From Sphingomonas sp. (GTDB taxonomy: Bacteria > Pseudomonadota > Alphaproteobacteria > Sphingomonadales > Sphingomonadaceae), in assembly GCF_024508665.1 (NCBI RefSeq), contig NZ_JANINP010000007.1, positions 682,001 through 746,000 on the forward strand: a DNA stretch of 64,000 bases, given 5' to 3'. Below the pieces are notes generated by a model. It was not told where the DNA came from and ran no database searches. It saw nothing but the letters and a program-made list of their open reading frames with translations. The translations under genes and the position numbers were made by a program. Positions 52,501 through 61,126 of this stretch are shown piece by piece (the stretch's first letter is position 1; each line of letters starts with the position of its first letter).

Positions 52501-54077
52501 TTCGGCGACTCCTCGCGCTGGCCGTCGATACGGCGGGCAATTCCCCATTCATTCGCGTCGCCGATCGCGGCGGGGATCAGGCCGGCCGGCAAATTCTGGA
52601 AACAGACCGGGCGCAGGAAGCGCTCGATCGCCTTGCTGCCGACCGAGGTGGTGCGGGTGTCGCTGGTCGCGGGGAAGGGGCCGCCATGAACCATGGCATG
52701 TGCGACCTCGACGCCGGTCGGCCAGCCATTGGCCAGGATGCGGCCGACCCGGCGAGCCAGCAGCGGCAGGATTTCGGCCGCGGCGGGTTCGTCGGCCGGG
52801 TCGATCTGGATCGTTGCGGTCAATTGCCCTTCGAGCCCGGAGATGACGTTCGCCAACTCGGCGGTGTCGCGGCAACGCACGACGATCGAGGACGAGCCGA
52901 ATACCTCGTTGCCCAGCGCCGGATCGGCGAGGAACTGGGCGGCGCTCGTCTTGAACAGCGCGCCCACGGCCTGGTTGACCCCGCCGTTCGTTCCCCCGCG
53001 CGCGACGGTGCGCACTGCGTCATGTCCGGCGAGTGCGCCGACACCCTTCTCGAACGCGGCGTGGATGCCGGGAGTCAGCATGGTCGCGGAACTGGTGCCC
53101 TGGAGCGCCTGACCGGCGGCCGCGACGAAGGCGTCGAGCTCCGGACCGTCGAGCCCGATGACCAACCCCGGATTGGTGCAGAACTGCCCGGCGCCCATCG
53201 TCAGCGAGGCGACGAACGCCTCGGCCAGGGCCGGCCCGCGCGCGGCGAGCGCGGCGGGGAACAGGATGACGGGGTTGATGCTCGACATCTCGGCATAGAC
53301 GGGGATCGGTTCGGCGCGTGCCGCCGCGATCCGGACCAGTGCCAGCCCGCCGCCGCGCGAGCCGGTGAAGCCGACCGCCTTGATCCGCGGATCGGCGACC
53401 AGCGCCGCGCCCAGCGCGTTGGTCTCACCGGGAAGATAGGAGAAGACGCCCGCCGGCAAGCCGCTCGATGCCACCGCCGCGGCGATTGCGCGTGCTACCA
53501 GTTCGCCCGTGCCGGGATGCGCGGGATGGCCTTTCACCACGACCGGACAGCCCGCCGCCAGTGCCGATGCGGTGTCGCCGCCGGCAACCGAAAAGGCGAG
53601 CGGGAAGTTCGACGCGCCGAACACCGCAACCGGCCCCAGCGGCAGATTCATCCGCCGAAGATCGGGGCGCGGTAGCGGCTGACGGTCGGGAAGGGCGGGG
53701 TCGATCGTCGCGTCGAGCCAGTCGCCCTGGCGGACGACGGACGCGAACAGGCGGAGCTGTCCGACGGTCCGCGCGCGCTCGCCTTCGAGCCGGGCGCGGG
53801 GAAGGCCGCTTTCCTGCATCGCGCGAACGATCAGGTCATCGCCAATGTCGAGGATCGCCTGCGCCACGGCATCGAGGAACGCACCGCGCGCCTCGGGCGT
53901 CGTCGCCGCATAGATTGGGAAGGCCGCTTCGGCCAGCGCGCAGGCCGCGTCCACCGCTTCGGCGCCGGCGGAGGAGAAATCGGGCCGCAAAGCCTCGCCG
54001 GTCGCCGGATCCACCGCGCTGAAGCGGGTGTCGGCCTGGCGCGCCTCGGCGCCGATCAGCATGGAACCGTCTATCAA
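52497..54077 (-). CDS. 2-oxoglutarate semialdehyde (2,5-dioxovalerate) dehydrogenase
   Basis: A 526-residue NADP-type aldehyde dehydrogenase. The catalytic Cys lies in GAGQFCTNPGL, the Glu in YAEMSSINP, and the cofactor Asn in GASNFPLAFS. The long form with AGGDTASALAAGCPVVVKGH matches the alpha-ketoglutarate semialdehyde dehydrogenase group. It gives 2-oxoglutarate, the last step of the Weimberg-type pathway. It heads the minus-strand operon with the FAH dehydratase and GntR regulator; a weak copy of the GntR motif sits about 14 bases upstream of its start. Confidence 0.93.
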   Translation of the reverse strand: MIDGSMLIGAEARQADTRFSAVDPATGEALRPDFSSAGAEAVDAACALAEAAFPIYAATTPEARGAFLDAVAQAILDIGDDLIVRAMQESGLPRARLEGERARTVGQLRLFASVVRQGDWLDATIDPALPDRQPLPRPDLRRMNLPLGPVAVFGASNFPLAFSVAGGDTASALAAGCPVVVKGHPAHPGTGELVARAIAAAVASSGLPAGVFSYLPGETNALGAALVADPRIKAVGFTGSRGGGLALVRIAAARAEPIPVYAEMSSINPVILFPAALAARGPALAEAFVASLTMGAGQFCTNPGLVIGLDGPELDAFVAAAGQALQGTSSATMLTPGIHAAFEKGVGALAGHDAVRTVARGGTNGGVNQAVGALFKTSAAQFLADPALGNEVFGSSSIVVRCRDTAELANVISGLEGQLTATIQIDPADEPAAAEILPLLARRVGRILANGWPTGVEVAHAMVHGGPFPATSDTRTTSVGSKAIERFLRPVCFQNLPAGLIPAAIGDANEWGIARRIDGQREESPK

Positions 54078-54090
54078 GGAATCTCTCCAA

Positions 54091-54103
54091 TAACTCAGAC
54101 ATA
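54091..54103 (-). promoter_or_regulatory. putative GntR/FadR-type operator, weaker copy E
   Basis: On the minus strand TATGTCTGAGTTA matches 10 of 13 positions of the shared motif. It lies just upstream of the semialdehyde dehydrogenase start, where bound repressor would block transcription of the ALDH-FAH-GntR operon. Confidence 0.4.
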
Positions 54104-54226
54104 ATTAGCGGTGTTGATCGGCGGCATCAAGCTTGTTCGGTGCGCCGTCGAATATCTTGGTTTATCAGATGGTAAGGCCGGGTTTGCCCGAGGGGCGGCT
54201 ACGTTGTCGGCGGGATTGACAACCAT

Positions 54227-54239
54227 ATAATCATACAAT
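54227..54239 (-). promoter_or_regulatory. putative GntR/FadR-type operator, copy C
   Basis: On the minus strand ATTGTATGATTAT fits the shared 13-bp motif exactly. It lies 62 bases upstream of the TonB receptor gene and about 150 bases upstream of the divergent semialdehyde dehydrogenase gene. Confidence 0.65.
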
Positions 54240-54301
54240 ATGACGTTAATTAGTAGTACAAATCAAACGCGGCGGAAAGCCGAATGCCTGGGAGGAGAGG
54301 A

Positions 54302-57016
54302 ATGAACTATTCCGGTCAAATTCGTTGTGGAGTCGCGCTCGGCGCGATGATCATCGGCCTCGCAGCCGGTACCGCGCATGCGCAGGACGCAGCCACGCCG
54401 GCGCCCCAGGCGGCCGATCCGGCGCAGACTGCCGATGGATCGGCTCCCGCGGAGATCGTCGTGACCGGCGTTCGGGCGAGTCTTCAGTCGGCGCAGAACG
54501 TCAAGCGCAATGCCGCCTCGATCGTCGACTCGATCGTCGCCGAGGATATCGGCAAGCTTCCCGACAATAACGCGACCGAGGCATTGCAGCGCATTACCGG
54601 AGTGCAGGTGTCGCGCGATGTCGGCGAAGGCGGGTCGATCGCCATCCGTGGCCTTCCTCAGGTCGAAACCACGCTGAATGGCCGTGAAACCTTCACCGCC
54701 GGTGGCGGCCGCACGTTCAATCTTCAGGATCTTCCCGCCGAGCTGATCGGCCGCATCGACGTCTACAAGTCGCCGACCGCCGACCTCATCGAAGGCGGTC
54801 TGGGCGGCACCGTGGACATACGCACCCATTTGCCGTTCGATTTCGCGCACGCGACGGTCAGTGCCACGCTGCGCAACGTCTATGCCGACCGCATCAAGAA
54901 GTCGGAGCCGATGGCGTCGCTTCTCGTGTCGGACCGGTGGCAGACCGGGATCGGCGAGATCGGCGTGCTGGCCGCGGTTTCCTATCAGGAGCGCTCCTAT
55001 CGCCAGGATCTCGATTCGACCGGCGCGCCGACGCCGCGAGTCCCCGGCCTGGCTAGCCAGATCGATCCCACGCGCACGGTCTTCGCGCCGAACGGCAATT
55101 ATCAGGTGCTGATCAACGGCAACCGCCAGCGCATCGGCGCCAATGCCGCCTTGCAATGGCGCCCGGCGTCCAATCTCGAATTCTCGCTGGAAGGGCAATA
55201 TCAGCGCTTCCGCACCAATCAGCAGCAATATTCGGCGAACATTCCGACGGCTGGTTCCGCGTACATCCCGGGTAGCGTCAGCTATTTCGGCAGCACCAAC
55301 GACGTCAGCCAGGCCAGCTACAGCAACCAGATCATCACGGCGGGCGGCACGGAACGTGACTTGCGCGACGTCAACAAGCAGCTATCGCTCAAGGGCAAGT
55401 GGACCAGCGGCAATTTCACGCTGACCGGCGATGGCAGCTATACCAAGTCGAAGAGCGACCTCTGGTACACCGAACTCGATCTGGTGACGCACGCGCCGGT
55501 GTTCACCCAATATGCCGGCACCAATCCGCCGTCCTCGTCGACGCCGGGCTTCGATCTGTCGAACATCTCGAACTACACGGTCGGCGGCCTGACGCGGAAC
55601 GAAAACCATTATGTCGGTCACGAATGGGCCGGCCGCCTGGACGGCGAATATAAGTTCGACGCAGGTCCGCTGACGGCGATCGACGTCGGCTTCCGTTTCT
55701 CCGACCGCGCCGTCGCACAGCAAAATCCGGTGCGCTATACGGGACAGACCAAGGCGACCAACCCCGCTCTCTATCCTTCGCTGTTCACCGCGAACCAGTT
55801 CGGCGATTTCTATTCCGGCGTCGGTTCGGGCTTGGATTTCCAGCGCAACTATCCGTACGCACTGCCAGCGAATCTGAAGAACAACTTCAGCGGGGTGGTG
55901 AGCGCTCTGGGCCTGGCCGCGCCGGACCCCAATTCGATCAGCAATCAGCTCGCGGGCTTCGCCGCGGACGAGAAGAGCTACGCCGGTTATGTCATGGCGA
56001 AGTTCAACTTCAACGACGTGGTCGACGGCAATGTCGGCGTGCGCTGGGTCCGCACCGAGGACAGCATCAACGGCTTCCAGCTGCGGAGGCACGCGGTCAC
56101 CGTCAATAACGTTACCACTTACGTCGTGGACAGCCCGCAGGCCGTCGATCCGGTGATCGTCGACAATTCGTACGACAAGTGGTTGCCTAGCGCGAACATC
56201 CGCATCCACCTCACGCATAATCTGCAGCTTCGCCTGGCGGGTTCGAAAACGCTGACGCGGCCGGACTTCAGCCAGCTGTCGCCGGCGGTGACAGTGGTGC
56301 CGGGCCAGCTCGCCGCGTCGAGCGGCAATCCGAACCTGTCTCCGATCACCTCGACCAACGCCGATGCGTCGCTCGAATGGTATTTCGGCAAGTCGAGCTC
56401 GCTCTACGTTGCGGGCTTCTACAAGCGGGTAAAGGGGTTCATCTTCACGCGCGCCACGCCTGGGCAGACGATCGACGGAGTGAGCGGCTACACGGTCTCG
56501 CTTCCGGTCAATTCCGATCCGGGCACGGTGAAGGGCGTCGAAGTCGGTTACCAGCAGTTCTTCGACTTCTTGCCGGGGGCGTTGTCGGGCCTCGGCCTGC
56601 AGGCCAATTACACCTATGCCGACAGCAAGGCGCCGAGTTCGCTCGTCGGCTTCACCGCGCCACTGACGCAATTGTCGAAGAACAGCTTCAACATTGCCGG
56701 CATCTACGAGAAATACGGCGTCTCGGCGCGCGTTGCCTATAATTACCGGTCGAGTTTCCTGTCGAGCATCCTGGCCGGCGGCTACACGCCGCCGGGTGGA
56801 ACGACAGTTTCCTATGTGTTCCCGGTCTACACCAAGGGGTATGGTTGGCTCGATGCCTCGCTCAACGTGGACGTCGGCAAGCACTTCACCTTGACGTTCG
56901 ATGCGCAGAACATCCTCCGCACGCAGATCCAGCAATATTACCAGGTCGCGACGCAACCGGGTCAGTTCACGATCGACGATCGTCAGTTCATGGTCGGCGT
57001 GCGCATCAAATACTGA
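54302..57016 (+). CDS. TonB-dependent receptor, Xanthomonas/Caulobacter carbohydrate type
   Basis: A 904-residue receptor, start at 54302 directly after a GGAGGAGAGG site, with a signal peptide ending AGTAHAQ. A TonB-box region EIVVTGVRASLQSAQNVKRN (about 50-70) and DSIVAEDIGKLPDNNATEAL precede a plug with VDVYKSPTADLIEGGLGGTV-like sequence; the barrel ends VGVRIKY. This is the subgroup often paired with carbohydrate utilisation. It probably imports a pentose oligosaccharide or glycoside; flanking genes and the shared GntR motif support a sugar role. Confidence 0.94.
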   Translation: MNYSGQIRCGVALGAMIIGLAAGTAHAQDAATPAPQAADPAQTADGSAPAEIVVTGVRASLQSAQNVKRNAASIVDSIVAEDIGKLPDNNATEALQRITGVQVSRDVGEGGSIAIRGLPQVETTLNGRETFTAGGGRTFNLQDLPAELIGRIDVYKSPTADLIEGGLGGTVDIRTHLPFDFAHATVSATLRNVYADRIKKSEPMASLLVSDRWQTGIGEIGVLAAVSYQERSYRQDLDSTGAPTPRVPGLASQIDPTRTVFAPNGNYQVLINGNRQRIGANAALQWRPASNLEFSLEGQYQRFRTNQQQYSANIPTAGSAYIPGSVSYFGSTNDVSQASYSNQIITAGGTERDLRDVNKQLSLKGKWTSGNFTLTGDGSYTKSKSDLWYTELDLVTHAPVFTQYAGTNPPSSSTPGFDLSNISNYTVGGLTRNENHYVGHEWAGRLDGEYKFDAGPLTAIDVGFRFSDRAVAQQNPVRYTGQTKATNPALYPSLFTANQFGDFYSGVGSGLDFQRNYPYALPANLKNNFSGVVSALGLAAPDPNSISNQLAGFAADEKSYAGYVMAKFNFNDVVDGNVGVRWVRTEDSINGFQLRRHAVTVNNVTTYVVDSPQAVDPVIVDNSYDKWLPSANIRIHLTHNLQLRLAGSKTLTRPDFSQLSPAVTVVPGQLAASSGNPNLSPITSTNADASLEWYFGKSSSLYVAGFYKRVKGFIFTRATPGQTIDGVSGYTVSLPVNSDPGTVKGVEVGYQQFFDFLPGALSGLGLQANYTYADSKAPSSLVGFTAPLTQLSKNSFNIAGIYEKYGVSARVAYNYRSSFLSSILAGGYTPPGGTTVSYVFPVYTKGYGWLDASLNVDVGKHFTLTFDAQNILRTQIQQYYQVATQPGQFTIDDRQFMVGVRIKY

Positions 57017-57132
57017 ACCCGGACCAACTCCACCGAGCCGGGCCTTCGCGCAGGGCGGAGGTTCGGCCGGCAACTTCCCGAACCTCCGACTGGGCGCGAA
57101 CCTTCCCGTTCGCGCCCATCTTGTTGCGCGAC

Positions 57133-58266
57133 TCAGTCGTCGAGCGAGAATTCGCGAATGATCGCGTCGCTATGCTCGCCGATCCGGGGCGCCGCTGTCG
57201 AAGCGCCGACGCGCCCCCCATCCACGCGCACGGGCGCGCGCGTGGTGGTGATCGGGGTGCTGCCGCGCGCGACGCGCTGGAGCATATCGAGCCGCCTGAA
57301 CGCCTCTTCGCCGAGCAAGGTCGGCCAGTCGCCGACCGGCGCGCACCAGATGCCGTCGGCGCGCAGGCGATCGATCCATCGTCCGGTCGTGCCGTCCTCG
57401 AGCCGTGCCGCGATCTCCGCCTTGATCGCATCGCGCTCGGCAAAGGCATCGCGCCCCGCGAGCGGAAGGTCGAGTGACCGTCCGAGCAGGTCGAGCGGAG
57501 TCATCGCCAGCCCTATCCAACCGTCGCTCGCCCGATACACGCCATAGGGTGCCGCCAGATAGGCATGAGCGTTGTCGACCGCCGCGCGCTGTGGGAGGCG
57601 GCCGCCGTCGTTGAGATGCGTGGTCAGGACCTCGAACTGAAGGTCGACCATCGCCTCGAGCAGGCTGGTCTCGACCGTCGCGCCGTCGCCGCTGATCCCG
57701 CGCCGGACCAGCGCGGCCAATATGCCTTCGACCAGGATATGGCCGGCGAGCATGTCGGCGACCGACAGTCCGAACGGGACGGGTCCATCCGACGCGCTGC
57801 CGCTCAACCACATCGCTCCGGACACGGCCTGGGCGAGCAAATCCTGCCCGGGAAGGGCGGCCCAGGGACCATCCTCGCCATAACCCGAAATGCTGCCGAC
57901 GATCAGCCGCGGATTGCGTGCGCGGAGTGCCGCCGGTCCGAAGCCCAGGCGATCGGCGACGCCGGGGCGGAAATTCTGAATGACGACATCGGCTTGATCG
58001 ATCAGCCGATGGACGCGCCGTGCGTCAGTCGGATCCTTGAGATCCGCGGCAAGGCTCTGCTTGTTGCGGTTGATCGCGTGGAAGAGAGTGGAATCGCCCG
58101 CCAGATCGGTGTCGCTGAGGTACAAGGTGCGACAGATGTCGCCGCCCTCGGGCCGTTCGACCTTGATCACCCGCGCGCCGAGATCGGCGAGGCGCAGCGC
58201 CGCCGACGGGCCCGACAGGAACTGGGCCATGTCGATGACGAGGAGGCCGGCGAGCGGTGCGGTCAT
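57133..58266 (-). CDS. CaiB/BaiF (type III) CoA-transferase, paralogue 1
   Basis: A 377-residue CoA-transferase. It opens with LVIDMAQFLSGPSAALRLAD and LGARVIKVERPEGGD; the catalytic Asp is in LSVADMLAGH (about 163-172). The family moves CoA between acids, such as succinyl-CoA and a hydroxy acid, in the cytosol. The start (58266) overlaps the stop of the solute-binding-like gene (ATGA), so both form one unit. It is clearly homologous along its full length to the product of 59493-60677. Confidence 0.92.
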   Translation of the reverse strand: MTAPLAGLLVIDMAQFLSGPSAALRLADLGARVIKVERPEGGDICRTLYLSDTDLAGDSTLFHAINRNKQSLAADLKDPTDARRVHRLIDQADVVIQNFRPGVADRLGFGPAALRARNPRLIVGSISGYGEDGPWAALPGQDLLAQAVSGAMWLSGSASDGPVPFGLSVADMLAGHILVEGILAALVRRGISGDGATVETSLLEAMVDLQFEVLTTHLNDGGRLPQRAAVDNAHAYLAAPYGVYRASDGWIGLAMTPLDLLGRSLDLPLAGRDAFAERDAIKAEIAARLEDGTTGRWIDRLRADGIWCAPVGDWPTLLGEEAFRRLDMLQRVARGSTPITTTRAPVRVDGGRVGASTAAPRIGEHSDAIIREFSLDD

Positions 58267-59372
58267 CGGCTTGCGCGATAGAGTTGGTTGAGACCAGCGA
58301 TCGCCTCGGCCGCGGGCTCGCCGCCGCGCAACGCGTGGTTGATCCGCTCGGACGCCGCATGTTGGAACGGCATATACCCGTCATGCCGCGGTCGCACCCA
58401 GGCTCGGTCGAGCGTCGCGCGGGTGGCGCGATAGAAATCGTTGGTCGCGGCGTTGACGCTGTCCGCGTCCCAGGCATCGGCATGGCCGGGCTGGCCACCG
58501 TGCGGCGCGATCAGGTCGCGCTGCGCTTTGCCGTTGGCGACCCAGGCGGCGAAACGCGCCGCGGCGGGCGGATTGCGGCCATAGGCCGACACCGCGATGC
58601 CGGTGCCGCCGAGCGTCGATCCCGTAGGGCCATTGCCGAGCGCCGGAATGTCGGCGAAGCGCACGGTCTCCGACCGGAAGCCGTCGATCGAATAGCTGAC
58701 ATAGCCGTAAATCAACGGCGCCACTGCCAGTTCGCCGGCGGGATCGGCCATTACCTCGAGCATGTCGATCGGGTCCATCGCATAGGCCTGTGCGTCGACC
58801 TGTCCGGCCAGCGTCGCGAGCAGATCATAAGCGCGCGTGGCAGCAGCCGGAAAGAGGTCGTCGCCCGCGTCCTCAAGCGTCACGCCGGTGAGGCCGCACA
58901 AGGTGAAGAGACTCATCAGGCTGTGCGGCGGCTTGAGCGGAAGCGAGGCACGCCCATCGGCGGCGAGTGCGGCAAGCGCGCGCCAGTCGGTCACCGGTGC
59001 CGCGATCCGCGACGGCACCCAGGCCTGTACCTGCGCGGCGGCGTCGATCGGGAGCGCCCATTGATGTCCCGCCCAAGTGTAGCTCTCGTACGATCCGCCG
59101 ATCGAGCCCGTCGCGATCCCCTCTAGCGTGGAGCGATCGATCGCCTCGTCGATCGGCAACAGGCAGCCGCTGGTGGCGACTTGTCCGACATGCGGATGAT
59201 CGATCACGATAAGGTCGTAGCGCCGCGCGAGATCCTCGACCGGATAGCTTTCGAAATCCTGGAGCGAGCGCTGGTCCCACTCGATCGTCTCGCCGGTCAG
59301 CGCCTTCCATTCGGACGATGCGGCAACCAGCGGGTCGATGCCGCGAGAATGATTCCAGGTCATGCCGCGCAT
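58263..59372 (-). CDS. solute-binding-like protein without a signal peptide
   Basis: A 369-residue protein resembling family 1 extracellular solute-binding proteins (hinge and domain pattern such as YDLIVIDHPHVGQVATSGCL then LPIDEAIDRSTLEGI, and YTWAGHQWALPIDAAAQVQ). It starts MRGMTWNHSRGIDPLVAASS with no hydrophobic leader, so it is likely cytosolic, unlike a true ABC binding protein. It overlaps a CoA-transferase gene by four bases. It might act as an enzyme or carrier on a sugar-derived acid or its CoA ester; the function is not known to me. The start could also be three codons downstream (59363). Confidence 0.75.
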   Translation of the reverse strand: MRGMTWNHSRGIDPLVAASSEWKALTGETIEWDQRSLQDFESYPVEDLARRYDLIVIDHPHVGQVATSGCLLPIDEAIDRSTLEGIATGSIGGSYESYTWAGHQWALPIDAAAQVQAWVPSRIAAPVTDWRALAALAADGRASLPLKPPHSLMSLFTLCGLTGVTLEDAGDDLFPAAATRAYDLLATLAGQVDAQAYAMDPIDMLEVMADPAGELAVAPLIYGYVSYSIDGFRSETVRFADIPALGNGPTGSTLGGTGIAVSAYGRNPPAAARFAAWVANGKAQRDLIAPHGGQPGHADAWDADSVNAATNDFYRATRATLDRAWVRPRHDGYMPFQHAASERINHALRGGEPAAEAIAGLNQLYRASR

Positions 59373-59464
59373 GTTGCGCCTTGCTCCATCGATTTGAATC
59401 GTCGCCCGTTCGGGAAACGGTTGACTCGCCACACCGACGCCAATAGCAGTTCAGAAAAGATAAT

Positions 59465-59477
59465 ATAGTCATACTTT
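59465..59477 (-). promoter_or_regulatory. putative GntR/FadR-type operator, copy D
   Basis: On the minus strand AAAGTATGACTAT fits the shared 13-bp motif. It lies between the divergent solute-binding-like and second CoA-transferase genes, just before the GGAG ribosome-binding site of the latter. Confidence 0.6.
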
Positions 59478-59492
59478 TTAGGAGATGATCGA

Positions 59493-60677
59493 GTGGAAGC
59501 GGCGGCGGGGAACGAGGGCGGGAATGAAGCGCCCGACGCGTCGCCGCTCGACGGCATCACCGTGCTCGATTTCAGTCAGTTCCTTGCCGGTCCATCCTGC
59601 GCATTGCGCCTAGGAGATCTCGGCGCGCGGGTGATCAAGGTCGAACGGCCCGACGGAGGCGATGCCAGTCGGTCGCTGTTCCTCGCCGAAACGGCGTTCG
59701 ACCAGGACAGCGCGCTGTTCCACGCGATCAATCGCGGCAAGCAAAGCTACACCGCCGACCTCAAGCAGGAGGGCGATCTCGCCGCGGTAAAGGCACTGAT
59801 CGCGCGCACCGACGTGCTGATCCACAATTTCCGGCCCGGCATCATGGACCGGCTCGGGCTGGGCTGGGACCAGGTGTCCGCGCTCAACCCTCGGCTGATC
59901 TATGCCGGCGTCAGCGGATACGGTCCCGAGGGACCGTGGCGCGATCGCCCCGGACAGGATCTCCTCGTCCAGTCGCTGTCGGGCATTGCCTGGTTGTCGG
60001 GCGATGCCGGCGGCGCGCCGGTGCCGGCGGGGCTGTCGATCACCGACATGATGGCGGGCGCGCAGCTCTGTCAGGGCATATTGGCTCTTCTCGTGCGGCG
60101 CGGTGTGACGGGCAAGGGTGGGCGGGTCGACGTCAGCCTGATCGAGACCGCGATCGATCTCCAGTTCGAACATCTCTCGGTATATCTCAACCGCGCCGGC
60201 GCGATGCCGGCGCGCAGCGACGTGGCCAATGGCAACGTCTATCTCGCCGCGCCCTACGGCATCTACGCTACCGCCGACGGCTATCTCGCGCTGGCGATGA
60301 CGCCGGTCGATCGACTGGGTGCGGTGATCGACCTGCCCGCGCTGGCGGATTTCCCGGCGGATCGCTGGTTCCCCGATCGCGACGCGATCAAGGCATTGAT
60401 CCGCGACCATCTCGCGACACGCGCGACGGCCGACTGGCTGGCCTTGCTCGAACCTGCCGGAATCTGGGCGGCGCCGGTCCTCGACTGGCCGGCACTGATA
60501 GCCGAGCCGGCTTTCGCCGCTCTCCATGCGACGCAACAGGTGCGCTCGCCCGATGGCGCCGCTCTGACGCTGACCCGCTGCCCGATCCGCGTCGATGGCG
60601 CGATCCTCACGTCCCCGCGCGCGGCACCCCGGCTCGGTGCCGACCGCGCATCCATCGACCAGGAACTTGGCCAATGA
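59493..60677 (+). CDS. CaiB/BaiF (type III) CoA-transferase, paralogue 2
   Basis: A 394-residue CoA-transferase starting at GTG with GGAG eight bases upstream. It has LDFSQFLAGPSCALRLGDLG, VIKVERPDGGD, NFRPGIMDRLGLGWD and the catalytic Asp in LSITDMMAGAQ. It appears to share roughly half its residues with paralogue 1 (by eye), so the two could be subunits of one enzyme, as in some two-component type III transferases, or separate enzymes. It is followed by a MaoC gene (ATGA overlap) and an ABC importer. Confidence 0.93.
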   Translation: MEAAAGNEGGNEAPDASPLDGITVLDFSQFLAGPSCALRLGDLGARVIKVERPDGGDASRSLFLAETAFDQDSALFHAINRGKQSYTADLKQEGDLAAVKALIARTDVLIHNFRPGIMDRLGLGWDQVSALNPRLIYAGVSGYGPEGPWRDRPGQDLLVQSLSGIAWLSGDAGGAPVPAGLSITDMMAGAQLCQGILALLVRRGVTGKGGRVDVSLIETAIDLQFEHLSVYLNRAGAMPARSDVANGNVYLAAPYGIYATADGYLALAMTPVDRLGAVIDLPALADFPADRWFPDRDAIKALIRDHLATRATADWLALLEPAGIWAAPVLDWPALIAEPAFAALHATQQVRSPDGAALTLTRCPIRVDGAILTSPRAAPRLGADRASIDQELGQ

Positions 60678-61123
60678 TCGTCGAGCAATATTTCGAGGAC
60701 TATGAGATCGGCAGCGAGCGCACGTCGTTCGGCCGCACCATCACCGAGACCGATTTCGTCGTCCATGCGGGCCACACCGGCGACTTCTTCCCGCACCACA
60801 TGGATGCCGAATGGTGCGCGACGCAGGACATCGGCCAGCGCATCGCCCATGGCACGATGGTCTTCGCCATCGGCATCGGGCTGACCGCGACGACGATCAA
60901 CCCGCATGCAATGTCCTACGGCTACGACCGGCTGCGCTTCATCCGCCCGGTGCATATCGGCGACACGATCACGACCATCACGCGCATCGCCGACAAGCGC
61001 GACCATCCCAAAAGGACATCGCATGGCGTCGTCACCGAGGCGGTCGACATCCGCAACCAGCGCGGCGAGACCGTGCTGGCGTGCGAGCATCTCTATCTCG
61101 TGGCGCGCCGCCCGGCGGACTGA
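60674..61123 (+). CDS. MaoC-like hydratase/dehydratase
   Basis: A 149-residue hot-dog-fold protein. The hydratase-2 motif reads HTGDFFPHHMDAEW with Asp37 and His42 as the catalytic pair, followed by IAHGTMVFAIGIGL. It should hydrate or dehydrate a CoA thioester, probably the product of the adjacent CoA-transferase. It overlaps the transferase stop by ATGA; three bases separate it from the ABC binding-protein gene. Confidence 0.9.
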   Translation: MIVEQYFEDYEIGSERTSFGRTITETDFVVHAGHTGDFFPHHMDAEWCATQDIGQRIAHGTMVFAIGIGLTATTINPHAMSYGYDRLRFIRPVHIGDTITTITRIADKRDHPKRTSHGVVTEAVDIRNQRGETVLACEHLYLVARRPAD

Positions 61124-61126
61124 GCG

